Shown here piece after piece: positions 1-15,939 of a stretch of 17,747 bases of DNA. The notes beneath the pieces were generated by a model. That model made no database searches. It had not been told where the DNA came from and saw only the letters and a program-made list of their open reading frames with translations. Location: positions 503 to 18,249 of the forward strand of contig JAAMXP010002912.1 of the NCBI GenBank assembly GCA_019693395.1. The letters are read 5' to 3'. Origin of the DNA: Ettlia oleoabundans (taxonomy: Eukaryota; Chlorophyta; Chlorophyceae; Chlamydomonadales). Numbering within the stretch: the first letter of the stretch is position 1; the number at the start of each line of letters is the position of its first letter. A program made the position numbers and the translations under genes.

Positions 1-14
1 CCCCCCCCCCCCCC
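1..14. repeat. poly-C homopolymer at left edge
   Basis: Fourteen consecutive C at the very start of the window, followed by a C-rich stretch. It lies in the intron (or intron end) before the first visible exon of the 170-1666 gene. A homopolymer exactly at the edge suggests that the contig ended where assembly failed, not a biological boundary. Confidence 0.9.
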
Positions 15-169
15 TCCCGCGCTTCCCGCTTTGTCCCAAGCCAATTACTTTCACCCCTAGCCTCCACCCAACCACCAGTTGCCCTTGCTGACGAGAGCTA
101 GGTCGTGTCTGCGCCATCGTTAAATGCCTTCAGCAACCCCTCCTTCTCTCCCCTGCCCTCCACATGCAG

Positions 170-1666
170 GTCAACCTGACTGATAACGAGTACAACCGCA
201 AAAAGGTGGAGCTGCGCAACATGAAGATACTCAACATGAGGGCACGCGGCAGGTGGGCTCGAGGGGGCGCCTGGCTGCCGCGACTGCCTGACTCACAGCA
301 TGGGATGGACGGCCCATGGCTGAGTGTGCAGCACGCTGAACGTTGGTGCTCAATTGTTTGTTGGCCATGTCGCCTCAGTTAGCTGGTGCTCATCCCATAC
401 GCCTGGGCCATCGGGTTCATAGGGCCCCATGTGTGGGAGAGGCCAGGAGAGGCATGCGCTGAAAATTGCTTCCTGCTAAATGTGGTTAACTGTCGCTGAC
501 AGCTGCTGCTGCTGCTGCCGTTCCCACTTGCATGACAATGCAGCCCCTATTTCGATGCTGCTATATACATCTGAGTCCCGGCGCCCCTCGCCCACCCCAC
601 CCGCCATCTTCATTGATTACCCGATTACCCAAGGGCTCTTCCCTTTCCCCTGCAGCGCCTGCTTTGATTTTGATTTCTACAAGGCGCACAACCCTGACCT
701 GCCTGTGTGGGGCCCAGAGACCATCTGGGAGCACTTTGTGACCAGCGGCCAGCACGAGGGGCGTGTGTTCAGGTGGGCGCAATGCTGCTTCAAACCAGGA
801 TTCATACAACATCAGAGGAAGGTTTTTTGGGTGCCGCATTGGTTGCGGTTTGGGACAAGATTAGGTTGGTTGATATACTTGCCAGTAACCATTGTCTGAA
901 CTGTTGCTGGGTAATGCAAACATGAAGCGCTGGCAGCGCCGTGAGCGTCAGACTGTTGTTTGTGATGCAGCAATTGCGCCTTAAGGTGGGGCAGGCATGT
1001 GCTGGCACCAGCTGAATCATGTGCAAGCCTGCTTGCTTGCCCTGCAGGTTCCGCTGTAAGCCGGGGGCGCTCGAGTACGCCAAGCCGCCGCCCTCGCCTA
1101 AGCCGCCCCCGCCCATCAGGCCCCCGCCGCCACCACCATCCAGCCCGCCACCGCCGGTACAAGCATCGCAGTCAGGGACAGGGGTGCAGGGCAGCGTTGC
1201 GGAGCAGGCGGCTGCACAAGCGGCGGCAGCACAAGCGGTGGCAGCAGCAAAAGCGGCAGCCGACGCCGCTGCTGTCGCTCAAGCGGCTGCCGCGGCGGCC
1301 CAGCAGCAACAGGCTGCTGCAGCAGCTGCTGCAGCAGCAGGTCAGGCGACGGTCACCCAGCAGGAGGCGGCAGCTGCTGGTGCAGCACAGCAGGTGGCCG
1401 CTGCGACTGTGGCGCAGCAGGCAGCAACTGCCCAGCAGGCATCCGACGCATCACAGCAGGCAGCAGCTGCACAGCAGGTTGCCGCTGCTGCCGCAGCGCA
1501 ACAGGCAGTTGCAAACATACAGCAGGCACAAGCAGTGGCAAACCAGGCGGTGGCAGGTGCCCTACTGCAACAGCAGGACCAGCAGCAGCAGGCGAGCACG
1601 CTGGCAGTCCAGCAGCTGGCATTGGCGCAACATGCCGCGGCTGCAGCAGGGGCTGAACAGCAGTGA
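170..1666 (+). CDS. 3' part of an unrecognised protein: NPD-type domain, Pro-rich linker, Ala/Gln-rich tail
   Basis: Partial gene; its 5' exons lie left of the window. Proposed exons are 170-252, 656-772 and 1048-1666 (stop TGA 1664-1666). Acceptors are CATGCAG, CCCTGCAG and CCCTGCAG, and all donors are AG/GTGGG. Both internal introns are phase 2 and join in frame. The first exon is basic (NRKKVELRNMKILNM). The second encodes FDFDFYKAHNPDLPVWGP, followed by IWEHFVTSGQHEGRVFRF. This fits the short domain pattern 'FD..FY...NPDL....WEHF...GQ.EGR.F' that I recall from algal proteins of unknown function, and bacterial extracellular proteins have a similar NPD/EGR pattern. The last exon begins with a Cys, then a PPPSPKPPPP-type linker as in algal secreted or wall proteins, then about 170 residues almost entirely Ala and Gln. 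An extracellular or Golgi location is inference only. The NPD block is well supported; the function is unknown. Confidence 0.6.
1200..1660 (+). repeat. CAG/GCA-rich low-complexity tract encoding Ala/Gln tail
   Basis: About 460 bases of imperfect GCA, GCT, CAG and GCG triplets within the last exon of the first gene. They encode runs of Ala, QQQQ and mixed AAQQ units. The units are irregular, not a pure microsatellite, so the tract reads as coding low complexity. It also leaves spurious long open frames on the other strand and in the other frames. Confidence 0.75.
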
Positions 1667-2202
1667 ACTGGTGACGCCCGGTCACTTACCTGTCGGCACA
1701 AAGGTATCTGTTTTCCATTTTTTGGTTATCAATGTTGTGAGCCCAACCGAATGAACCCTTGGCACTGCCTCGGTTTGGCCTTAAGCATGGATGTTTACAA
1801 CCTGCAGTAGCCTGTAGTCCTGAGGAGCGGTTTGGCAGGGCAGGAGAGAATGGCACGGTGTGTGCAGCATGTTGCATCCAAGGCATCAGGACGCACCAAT
1901 GTGCCTCACATCCTGCTACAATTGAGTGGCCTGAATTTGTCACCAGTCATGAACTGAGCTGTGGCAGTGAGTAAATTGTCCACTGCATGGCAGTTGGTGG
2001 CCTGGGTGCATGCCATCATGTGAAGTGGTGGTCACATTGGTGCCTCGTCATACACAGGCTGGGCCACTCGACACGTCACCCGCTCAGCCGCCAGCAGTGC
2101 TGACCGAGTTTGGGGCTTACATTGGCGGCTGCAGCTAGTGCTGTACTGTCTAGGTCTGTGCTGCCTGGGTCTGCGGTGTTGTTGGGGCTGCGTTGCATCA
2201 CC
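1667..2202. other. intergenic region between convergent genes
   Basis: This stretch separates the stop of the plus-strand gene (1666) from the proposed stop of the minus-strand gene (2203). It should hold both 3' UTRs. I found no TGTAA polyadenylation signal typical of green algae on either strand here, and no conserved protein block. There is a perfect-looking donor (CAG/GTAAGTG) on the minus strand at about 1682-1692, but no exon around it that I can support. Confidence 0.5.
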
Positions 2203-3247
2203 TTAACAGCTCAGTGTGACAGTCTTGGGCGGTTCAACCTGCGCACATGGCGGGGTCAAAGGGGCACATCCAGTTTGGATAGGATAAAACCTTTGACAAA
2301 AGGTTGGGGAGACAATGGACAGGCACAGCGCTGGCGTAACATAGGGCCAGTTGGCAGCAAGAGGAGCATCCTCCCAACGGGTGCCTTCCTTCATATGCCA
2401 CCCCCACACCCCAGCGCTTCCCGTCAGTCGTTGCTGTACCGCCACAGCTGCACCCCAATACCAGCTGGCTGGGACACAGGGGGCTCCCGGCAGCAGGCAG
2501 ACCCCGCCCTCTTGCCTTCCACTAGCTTCCATGAGCTCACCTCAAACGCCACATAGCACTCCTGGCTGCCGCACTGGCACGCCTGGAAGTGGGGTGTCAC
2601 GCAGGCGGCATCAGTCAACACATCGGGAGTTGGCACTGCCCCGGATGCCGCTTCATCCAGCACAAGGATGAATGGGGGTTCGGTGTAGCGAAATGGGCCG
2701 GACAGCTCAGACTGCTGCAGCTGCCGCCTCATCCCGGGTTGCAGGCGCTCCTGCTCCTTTTCAGGGATGCAGGTGGTTGCTGACCTCCCTTCAACCTTCC
2801 CTGATCCCAATCAGTTCCGTCTGTCTGCCTCCTCATCAGGCACTTGGTACGCATAGGTCACCAGCACAGGCATGTCGCACTCGTTTTGCACAACCACATC
2901 CCCACTGGAAATTTGCGTGTCCCTCTGATCAGTGAGCGTCTGCACGAGCAGAAAACAAGGCGGCAGACACCCCTGAGTGCCAGTCGCATAGCACGAAATG
3001 GGTAAGCAGTTGCCAGGTGAAGCAGCAGCTGATAGACTGGCAACGGCCCAGGGTGGTTGTGTTGCACACCTTGGCGGCTGGCGGCTGGCGGCCAAGCAGC
3101 GGCAGTGCCTGCCTTGGACCCATTCAACGCCGCTGCACCCGCGCAATCAGATACTTGCCTGGCTGCAACCTCAGTGCAGGTGCTGAGGAAGGCCAGGAGG
3201 CACAGAGCCCAACAGGGCCTCGGCCGCTCCGACTTGAAAGCCGCCAT
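2203..3247 (-). CDS. small predicted secreted Cys-containing protein, function unknown
   Basis: Proposed minus-strand exons are 3247-3155, 2939-2844, 2750-2541 and 2238-2203, all phase 0, giving 144 aa. The start ATG sits in an excellent context (acaacgccATGGCG). Residues 1-31 look like a signal peptide: a basic N-region, then a hydrophobic core around CWALCLLAFLSTC, then a small-residue VAA site. Exon 2 (TLTDQRDTQISSGDVVVQNE, then CDMPVLVTYAYQ) begins after TCGTGCAG. Exon 3 holds PFRYTEPPFILVLDEA and a Cys-rich CVTPHFQACQCGSQEC segment, and ends at a strong GAG/GTGAGC donor. Exon 4 (VEPPKTVTLSC, stop) begins after GTGCGCAG. The weak point is the 93-base intron 2843-2751, needed to remove an in-frame TGA at 2811-2813. 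If it is not spliced, this is a pseudogene or the model is wrong. 'VVVQNEC..PV.V' loosely recalls the N-strand of thaumatin-like beta proteins, but I do not assign a family. Confidence 0.42.
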
Positions 3248-3989
3248 GGCGTTGTGCAGCTAGCTTTCCAAAGTAGGGGCACTGCAAATACCCTAATCAT
3301 GACGGGGCATGCAGCTTATCGACCTGCAAGGCACTACACGTGTACGCATGGCAGCAGACAAGTACAGTCCGTTTCCTCGTTCCAGCACAACCCATGGGTA
3401 ATACGCAGAACAGCCAGGTACAGTTGCGCGTTCGCTTTCGAAATAATGCTGCTGAATCCATGATAGAGCCCGGTCCCCAACCCGCTGGCGCCCGCTGGAA
3501 CAATAGCGGCACCAATGGTGCCACTAATTCCAAGCACCAAAATGAAAAAGTTTCCACGCGGCTGATGACCTACCACCGTTCCACATTTTTCAACCCTAAA
3601 AGCAGGTTCATTCTTGAGGTCAGCTTGCGTTCACCCTGACCCTCGTCTTTGCTGCTCCATGCTCAAGTCGCCCACCTGACATCGCCCAACCGTTAACCGC
3701 AACCATCAAGCACAACAAGCGAGCATAATGCGCTGCTTAGTGTGACTGTTTTACCAAGCATCTTTCATAGGCAATTGGGAATGCATGACTGCGCATTGGG
3801 AGCAGGTATGAGGTCTTTGAGGTTGACCGATGTGTGTATGGAGAGACGCATGAAGTGCTCGGCGAACAACTTGCAGGGTTGGCAAAGCAGACTGCAGTAA
3901 CTGCCAGGTAGGGTTGTATAACAATACATGAGTACACGTTACTTGCAAATATGTTACTATTGCTTCACCAACGCTTTCCTAGCAGGCCC
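3248..3989. other. 742-base stretch between two minus-strand genes
   Basis: This should hold the 3' UTR of the RecQ helicase gene and the promoter and 5' UTR of the small secreted-protein gene. It is more AT-rich than the flanking coding DNA. Between 3297 and 3640 both strands are open for 80-100 codons: a plus frame at 3340-3639 rich in N/Q/R, and a minus frame at 3334-3576 with a hydrophobic stretch (NFFILVLGISGTIGAAIVPA). Neither has recognised homology; the minus frame lacks an ATG, and an in-frame stop lies upstream. No TGTAA signal was seen downstream of the helicase stop. Confidence 0.5.
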
Positions 3990-10304
<6,315 letters not shown>

Positions 10305-10577
10305 ATGTTATTTGACCTTTCGACAGGAAAGGAACGCAACTTGATGCATCAGTACAGTAAGAAACATGACCAGGCGGGTTCTGGGAACGCCAACTTGGCA
10401 GGGCGGTCTGTGGAAAGGCGAGAGCTCCGATTGCAATCTGCCGAGTGCGCATTTGAAGCTTTTGTTGGCGAGCTTTCGGCACTGCCTCACAGCCACGGGC
10501 GCTTCGGCAACTCAAACTTTACCCGAGCACATGAAGTGATCGAAAGGTCCTACGCCTGACTCACCAGCCCTTGTCGC
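10305..10577. promoter_or_regulatory. shared divergent promoter region of RECQL2 and ORC4
   Basis: The 273 bases between the two start codons must contain both 5' UTRs and both core promoters, unless there are upstream noncoding exons. I see no clear TATA box. TTGGCGAG near 10464-10471 is a weak match to the E2F/DP consensus TTTSSCGC; such sites control replication genes in plants and algae, but one imperfect match is poor evidence. The arrangement itself is read directly from the two gene models. Confidence 0.6.
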
Positions 10578-13500
10578 ATGCTCAAAGGCATCCTTCAATC
10601 TGCAGCTGCCGCCTGGCTGGGCGAGACAGCCATATCTTCAATGCCCAAGAGCAAGGGCAAGCAGCTCACGAGGGGTGTGCAGGGTTGGGAGTCGGGTGAT
10701 GGAACCGAGGACGACTTCGCCGTAGATATCAGCGGCGACGCTGAGGTGCGCCCTCACTGCCGCTGGCCACAGCCCAACACTGCGACGAGAACTCTGGTGA
10801 GCCAGTCTTTGCATCTGGGTAAGCGGTCAGGCAAACAATGTCTATCTTTGCAGGATTTTGAAGAGGGCAGTGGCGAGGAGGAGCAGTGCAGCCCGCCTGC
10901 CAGGAAGCCTGCATCGAAGGCAAACAAGGGTGGCCGCCCTGCCACCGCCAAGGCGTCAGCGGAACAAGAACATCAAGCAGCGCTGACGTGGCAGCCAGAG
11001 AAAAAGGAGCTGGGAAGGCCGCAGAAGCAGAAAAAGGAGGGCTCATTACAAGAGGTGGCTAAAGAGCAGCAGGCAGCAGCAGTCTGCCAGCCCAAGAATC
11101 AGAGGCTGGGCCACCCGCGGGAGCAGCAGGAAGCAGCGGTCAAGGGGGCCAAGGCGGTAGCGCAGCAATCAGCAGCAGTGAGTCAGCCTGTGAAGAGAAA
11201 TCCAGGCCGGCCGCGGAAGCAGCAGCAAGCAGAGGACCAAGAACACGAGGAAAAGCTGCAGCGCAGCAATCAGTCTGCCAGTAAGCAGCTGCAGCCAGAC
11301 TCCGCAGCCTACGTGTCTGGCGCTGCCAGTCAGAAGCAGCCTGTAGCCCGTGGCAGGCCACCACAGAAAGTCAAGCGTGCGGCAGCGGCTACGGAAGATG
11401 CCGGCGAGCGGCAGGAGGTCGAGGAAGAAGAGCGGCCAACCAAGCGCACGCGTGTGGCGGCCAAGCCCCAGCCATCAGCAGTCCCAACACACCAGCAAAA
11501 GCAGCAGCGGTGGCAGACCCGGGGCAGCAACCAGAGCAGACAGCAAGCGGCTGCCCCGCTGCCTGCTGATGACAGCAGGAAGCAGCAGCAGTCGGGGCGT
11601 TCGCCAACACCGGTGGCTGCCGCAGCGGCGGAGCCACTTGAGATGTCTGCACCCCCCTCTGGTGGCGACCAGCTGCTGGCCCCAGCTGCTGCGGCTGCCA
11701 GGCAGCTGGCGCAGCGGCAGAACAAAGCACGTACTTCACCCCTGGCAGATGAAGCAGGACGCGTTCAAAACGCCGGGGCTTTGGGCGAGGTTGGCGAGCA
11801 GGATTGGGGGTGGCACACTGGTGTTGAAGATGAGGGGGAGGAGGCTGGCGATGAAGCCGATGCCGACCCTGCCATTGCTGCCTGCGAGTGCATGCTTGCA
11901 CGCATCGTCTGTCCCTGCAGCCAGGAAGCGGCCACCTTGAAGCTGCGGCGGCGTGCCCAGGTGCATTCCGTGCACTGCCACCTGCCTGCTGCTTATTGCA
12001 GCGCACATCCCTACCATGTGGCTCCCCTCGTGCCTTCCCTGCCTATCCTGGCCCCTGCCCTATGCTTGCCTGTCTATCCCTCCCTGTGTGTCCCCCAGGA
12101 GGCGTACGACCAGCTGCTGGCTAGCGTGAACGACACCGTGGACAACAACCTCAACAACTCGCTGCTCATCATGGGCCCACGCGGCTCCGGCAAAACAACA
12201 GTGAGCGGGCCTGTTGCGGGGTGGCTTGACGAGCTGGCTGATTATGTCCCTGCCTGCCATGCTCCGCTCCTTTCTTACTCTGGCATCCCAGCCATAGCTG
12301 AAGTCGCTATCCCCCATCCCTAATTGTACTGCTCCTTCCTTGGCTCCTGACAATTCACCTCAAAATTGTGCTGCCTTAATGCTGGTGGCAGATCATCGAA
12401 CGGGCGCTTGCCGCAGTTGAGTCACAGTGGAACACCGATCCCCGGGACCCAGTGGTGGGGGTGGTGCGCCTGTCAGGGCTGTACCATGCTGAGGAGCGGG
12501 TTGCATTCAGGGAGGTGGCGCGACAGCTGTGCGAGTGAGTTAGTGGATTGCTACATCCAGGGACGCCTGCTCAAGTTGCTGGGGTGGTGTTGGCACGAGC
12601 CGCTGTCCTGTCGTTATCGTCATGCTAGAAGCATATCCTCATGCGGGCACGCCTGCACGTATCGGCCCTTGTTGGTAAGAAGTGCAATATAATGGTTCAA
12701 ATTCCACTTCCGTAGGGTGTTCAAATATTCTTTCAGCCGCGGGGCGTCCATACAGGAGAACATTGAGTTCCTGCGTGGCATGCTGGGGGCGCTGGCCAGG
12801 TGGAACCTGCTCTGCTGCGTCTGCTGCTTGCTGGTTCGAACTGTTCGAAACCTTTGTTGGTGATGATGGCTATGCCCTTTTGCTGCTCTATCTACACGTG
12901 TATCCTCACAAGTACAGCACGTACTTGCTGTTGCACATTCACGCTGCCCGTCTCTTCCGCAAGCTGTAAGGCTGCCATGTTACTTAATGCTTGTTCCTCA
13001 GGTCCAGGCTGCCCTTTTTGGTCACCTTTAGTCGCTTGCATATCTCTTGCATTGTATCTGCGCAAGTTCGACACGGCCACGATGTTCAGCTCTAGTTTGA
13101 TGACTGTGCCCTAACCCACCCTTCCCAACCCACCCCTTCAGTTGTCTCCTTGTTTGATTTTGCGTCCTGGTTGCACTGTACTCCTGTCGGTCCTTGTTTC
13201 GGGTTCTGCGTCCTGGTTGCACTGTACCTCCTGTCGGTTATGTTGCCTTGCGCAGGTCTGACAAAGCGGCGGTTGTTGTTCTGGAGGAGTTTGACCTGTT
13301 TGCCACCCGCCACTCTAAGCAGAAGCTGCTGTACAACCTGCTGGATGCGCTGCAGACAAGCGGCATGCAGGTGTGGGGCGGGAGGGCGTGTGGGAAGGGT
13401 AAGAGCGGATTGGGTGAAAAGGTAGTGGAGTAGGAATGTGTGTGATGGTGCTGCAGCGCAGCCGTGCACAGGTGCGCTTATGCTGGAGCTGTCGCCAGCA

Positions 13501-15939
13501 CAAGTAATGGGACAATGGCCATGTCGGCAGCCAACGCAATAGGCGCTGTTATTTCCCACCACATGATTGTGTCGCTGCTCACGCCGGCCAATTGCTCCTG
13601 CATTGTTGCAGGCTGCGGTGCTGTGTGTCACATGCCGGCATGATGTGGTAGAAGTGCTGGAGAAACGGGTGAAGAGCCGGTTCAGGTGCTTACCATCAAC
13701 ATGTAAACTGGTGGTCGGGTTGCCTGCACAGCTGGGTAGCTGCATGTGTACCCGAGGACTTACAGCAGAGTTGCTTGCTCTGGGACTGCTCGGTGGGTTC
13801 TTCAGGTGGTTCCGTTGGGGCCGCTGACGAAATTGTTCATGAGGCTGAGCAACTGGTTGAGACAGTGGCCTTGTTGGTTTTACTGTAGTCTGAGCAGGTT
13901 GTACGACATGCATGGCGACCACATGCAGTGCATCTACAAAGAGCCCGTCGCATCCATCCATCCTTTCTGCCTGTGCAGCCACCGCAAGCTAGAGCTCTCC
14001 CTGCCCTCCACCGTGCTGCCAAAGGCCCCCAGGCAGGCTGAGGCAGGCGGCGGTGGGGTGGGTGCTTCAGTGCAAGACACTGAGCAGGATGGCACACTGG
14101 ATGTGCTCAAGGTGGGGTGGGTGGGTGGTAGGTTGGCTTGTGCATGTAGATGGCTGGGATGCGTAGGGGGCTGAAAAGCCTATATATGTTGCATCCTTCA
14201 TTGTCTGCTCATATCAGGTGCTGGGATGTCCTGGTATTGTGAGCCCCCTGTCCAGGCCCTGTCGAGAGTGCTTGTGGCTGCTGTTGCATGCCAACATGTT
14301 TGATCTGGCAGTTTTCTACATTCCTGCCGCCACCACCACCATGTAGATAGCGTTTCATGCCGTACTCCCTCGCCTCAGGAGATGTTGAGCCTGCCGCAAG
14401 AGTTCCCGCACCACCAGTTTGCAGCGGTGTGGAATGCATCCGTTGCATCGGCAGCTGGCGCTCCTGAGGTGGCCACAGTGCTTCAGTGCTGCATCAACGT
14501 TTACCCTAGCCTGCATTACCTGGCAAACATTGCTGATGACGTGCTTGCTCAAGTCATGTTGGAGCGCCATCGTGCGCGGCACGGTGGCCGTCCCGGTAGT
14601 GGCAGCAGTGGCACAAGACCGGCTTCCATGCAGCTGACAGCGGCGCAGCTGGTAGGGGCCATTGAACGCCAGCTGGCTCAAGCCAAGTCAATGGTGGGTG
14701 CGCTGAGCAACTTTTGCAGTTTTAACTACCCCAAACCCACGCTCTGTTGTGCTTACTGCTGCTGCTTCAACCTAATGCATTACACACGAGCGCGCCTGAG
14801 TGGTGGGATGCACCCGATTCATGTTCAGATTTGGCAGACAACCCACCACGCCGGCCCCACCGCGCGCCTTCCTCGGGACTGCAGGTTCGTTTGGTTGCGG
14901 GCCTGCCTGTGCTGGACCTGATCATGCTGGTGGCTGCTTACCGCTTGAAGGCCAGGGGGCAGGAGGACTTCAACTTTGAGCGGGTGAGCTATGCTATTGT
15001 GTTTGCCTGCAGTTTACGCATTGACAGCCGGTGATGATGCTGTGCGGGTCATGACAAGGCTTCTCTGTGGAGCAGTGAGAGGCCGTTGCGCTTGTGGGTC
15101 CTGAAATTCAGACAGTGGGGGACTGCGGCGCATTGCTGAGTCTAATCACCAGCCACGGGGCAGGATACATGAATCATGGTAAAACGAGGGCTGCACCGCT
15201 TTCCATACTCATCCACCACCTGTTCTGCCTGAGCCGCTTTGGATTTTCCTGTACCGCAGGTGTACTGCGAGTTCAAGAAGTACAGCCTGCGGGGTAACCA
15301 CGTTGATGGCTATGAGAAGGTGGCAGCGGAGAAGGCGTATGACCACCTGCTGGGTCGGGGACTGGTTGCCTTTGTGGACCCCAGGTGAAGGGTGGTGGGC
15401 TGGCTGGCTTGGATCGCTGGTCTGTGCGCTAGCTAGCTGTCTTCGTTGTGGCATTGGTTTGAGGTGGCCGTCTGGATGGTGGGGGGTGACCAGCACTAGG
15501 TCAATGTGGCTTGCAGTGGCATAGCAAGCTGCATGGCTGACTGGGTTGGGGCGTTGCCGGCTGGTACTTCAGGGCGCAGGTTGCAGCAGGGAGGTGGCAA
15601 AGACGCATGCGTGTGCTTTGTCTGAGGATTGGCTCTGGCCTTCACGGCATTGCCTCCTCCACTGCGATGTCGTCAAGAAAATAGCAGCTGCTGTGAAAGT
15701 TCTCCACCTGGCACGATGTGAGAGGTCTTCCACGCACCGCTTGACTGCTTTGCGCTTGCCCCGATTGCAGGAGCGAGGGGCGGATCGGCGCCCGGCACAC
15801 CGCCGCCGCCTACCTGCTGCTTCCACGGGAGGAGATAGAGGAGGGCTTGGAAACACATTGGAACTGTCCACAGGACCTCAAGGAGTGGTTTAAGCGGGAG
15901 GGAGGTTTGGGTGGCGGCACAACAGGCCCCTTCCTTTGA
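10578..15939 (+). CDS. ORC4: origin recognition complex subunit 4 with AT-hook-like N-terminal extension
   Basis: Twelve exons: 10578-10745, 10854-11960, 12099-12200, 12392-12534, 12716-12799, 13256-13370, 13612-13685, 13979-14111, 14379-14693, 14885-14983, 15260-15384, 15771-15939. They total 2634 nt (877 aa plus stop); all introns are GT-AG and all phases fit. Residues 1-395 are a low-complexity basic, Gln-rich and acidic extension. The AAA+ core follows: Walker A GPRGSGKT 451-458, RLSGL, then Walker B VVVLEEFDLF (Glu545-Glu546), LLYNLLDALQ, and LEKRVKSRFSHRK 589-601, which carries the Arg (596) matching the ORC4 arginine finger toward ORC1. A helical and winged-helix C-terminus contains PVLDLIMLVA, FNFER-VYCEFKKY, and an end block NCPQDLKEWF, matching the NCPTDVRQW end of human ORC4 (436 aa). 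ORC4 is part of the nuclear complex that marks replication origins and loads MCM2-7. A second in-frame ATG, Met22 at 10641-10643, starts a basic MPKSKGK segment and could be the true start. Confidence 0.95.
10926..11393 (+). other. AT-hook-like repeats in ORC4 N-terminal extension
   Basis: Within exon 2 the protein repeats a basic G-R-P core: KGGRPATAK (residues 81-89), ELGRPQKQKK (108-117), RLGHPREQQ (140-148, with His for Arg), KRNPGRPRKQQQ (170-181) and ARGRPPQKVKR (221-231). The fourth is a near-perfect AT-hook (P-G-R-P-R-K with flanking basics). Several copies share a preceding QP and following Q/K (QPEKKELGRPQKQ, QPKNQRLGHPREQ, QPVKRNPGRPRKQ), so they look like diverged copies of one unit. 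The AT-hook family binds the minor groove of AT-rich DNA. A nuclear-localisation-like RPTKRTR follows at residues 250-256. Confidence 0.75.
13149..13238. repeat. imperfect 44-46 bp tandem duplication in ORC4 intron 5
   Basis: Two adjacent copies, 13149-13192 and 13193-13238. Each starts CTTGTTT and shares the block TGCGTCCTGGTTGCACTGTA and the end CTCCTGTCGGT, with small differences between. The pair lies just upstream of the acceptor at 13255 and may be a recent local duplication. No function is evident. Confidence 0.85.

Noticed and set aside
1682..1692. Strong donor CAG/GTAAGTG on the minus strand, which could hint at another minus-strand gene
   Set aside because: No conserved coding block or start was found upstream of it, and it lies just past a plus-strand stop; likely chance.
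999..1754. 251-codon plus-strand frame rich in Arg/Gln over the CAG-rich tract
   Set aside because: It is the +1 shadow of the Ala/Gln-rich exon; repeats of GCA/CAG keep all frames open.
10578..12323. Single continuous 581-codon ORF as a separate protein gene
   Set aside because: It runs through two stop-free introns and past the GT donor at 12201; the downstream conserved ORC4 exons join in phase to its parts, so it is the 5' end of ORC4, not its own gene.
13092..13982. Long minus-strand open frame (296 codons) antisense to ORC4 exons and introns
   Set aside because: It crosses three conserved ORC4 exons and their introns, has no recognisable domain, and includes the tandem repeat in intron 5. 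It is an open shadow frame.
14180..14190. TATATAT element, also similar ones near 553 and 5808
   Set aside because: All lie inside introns of well-supported genes and not upstream of a start codon.
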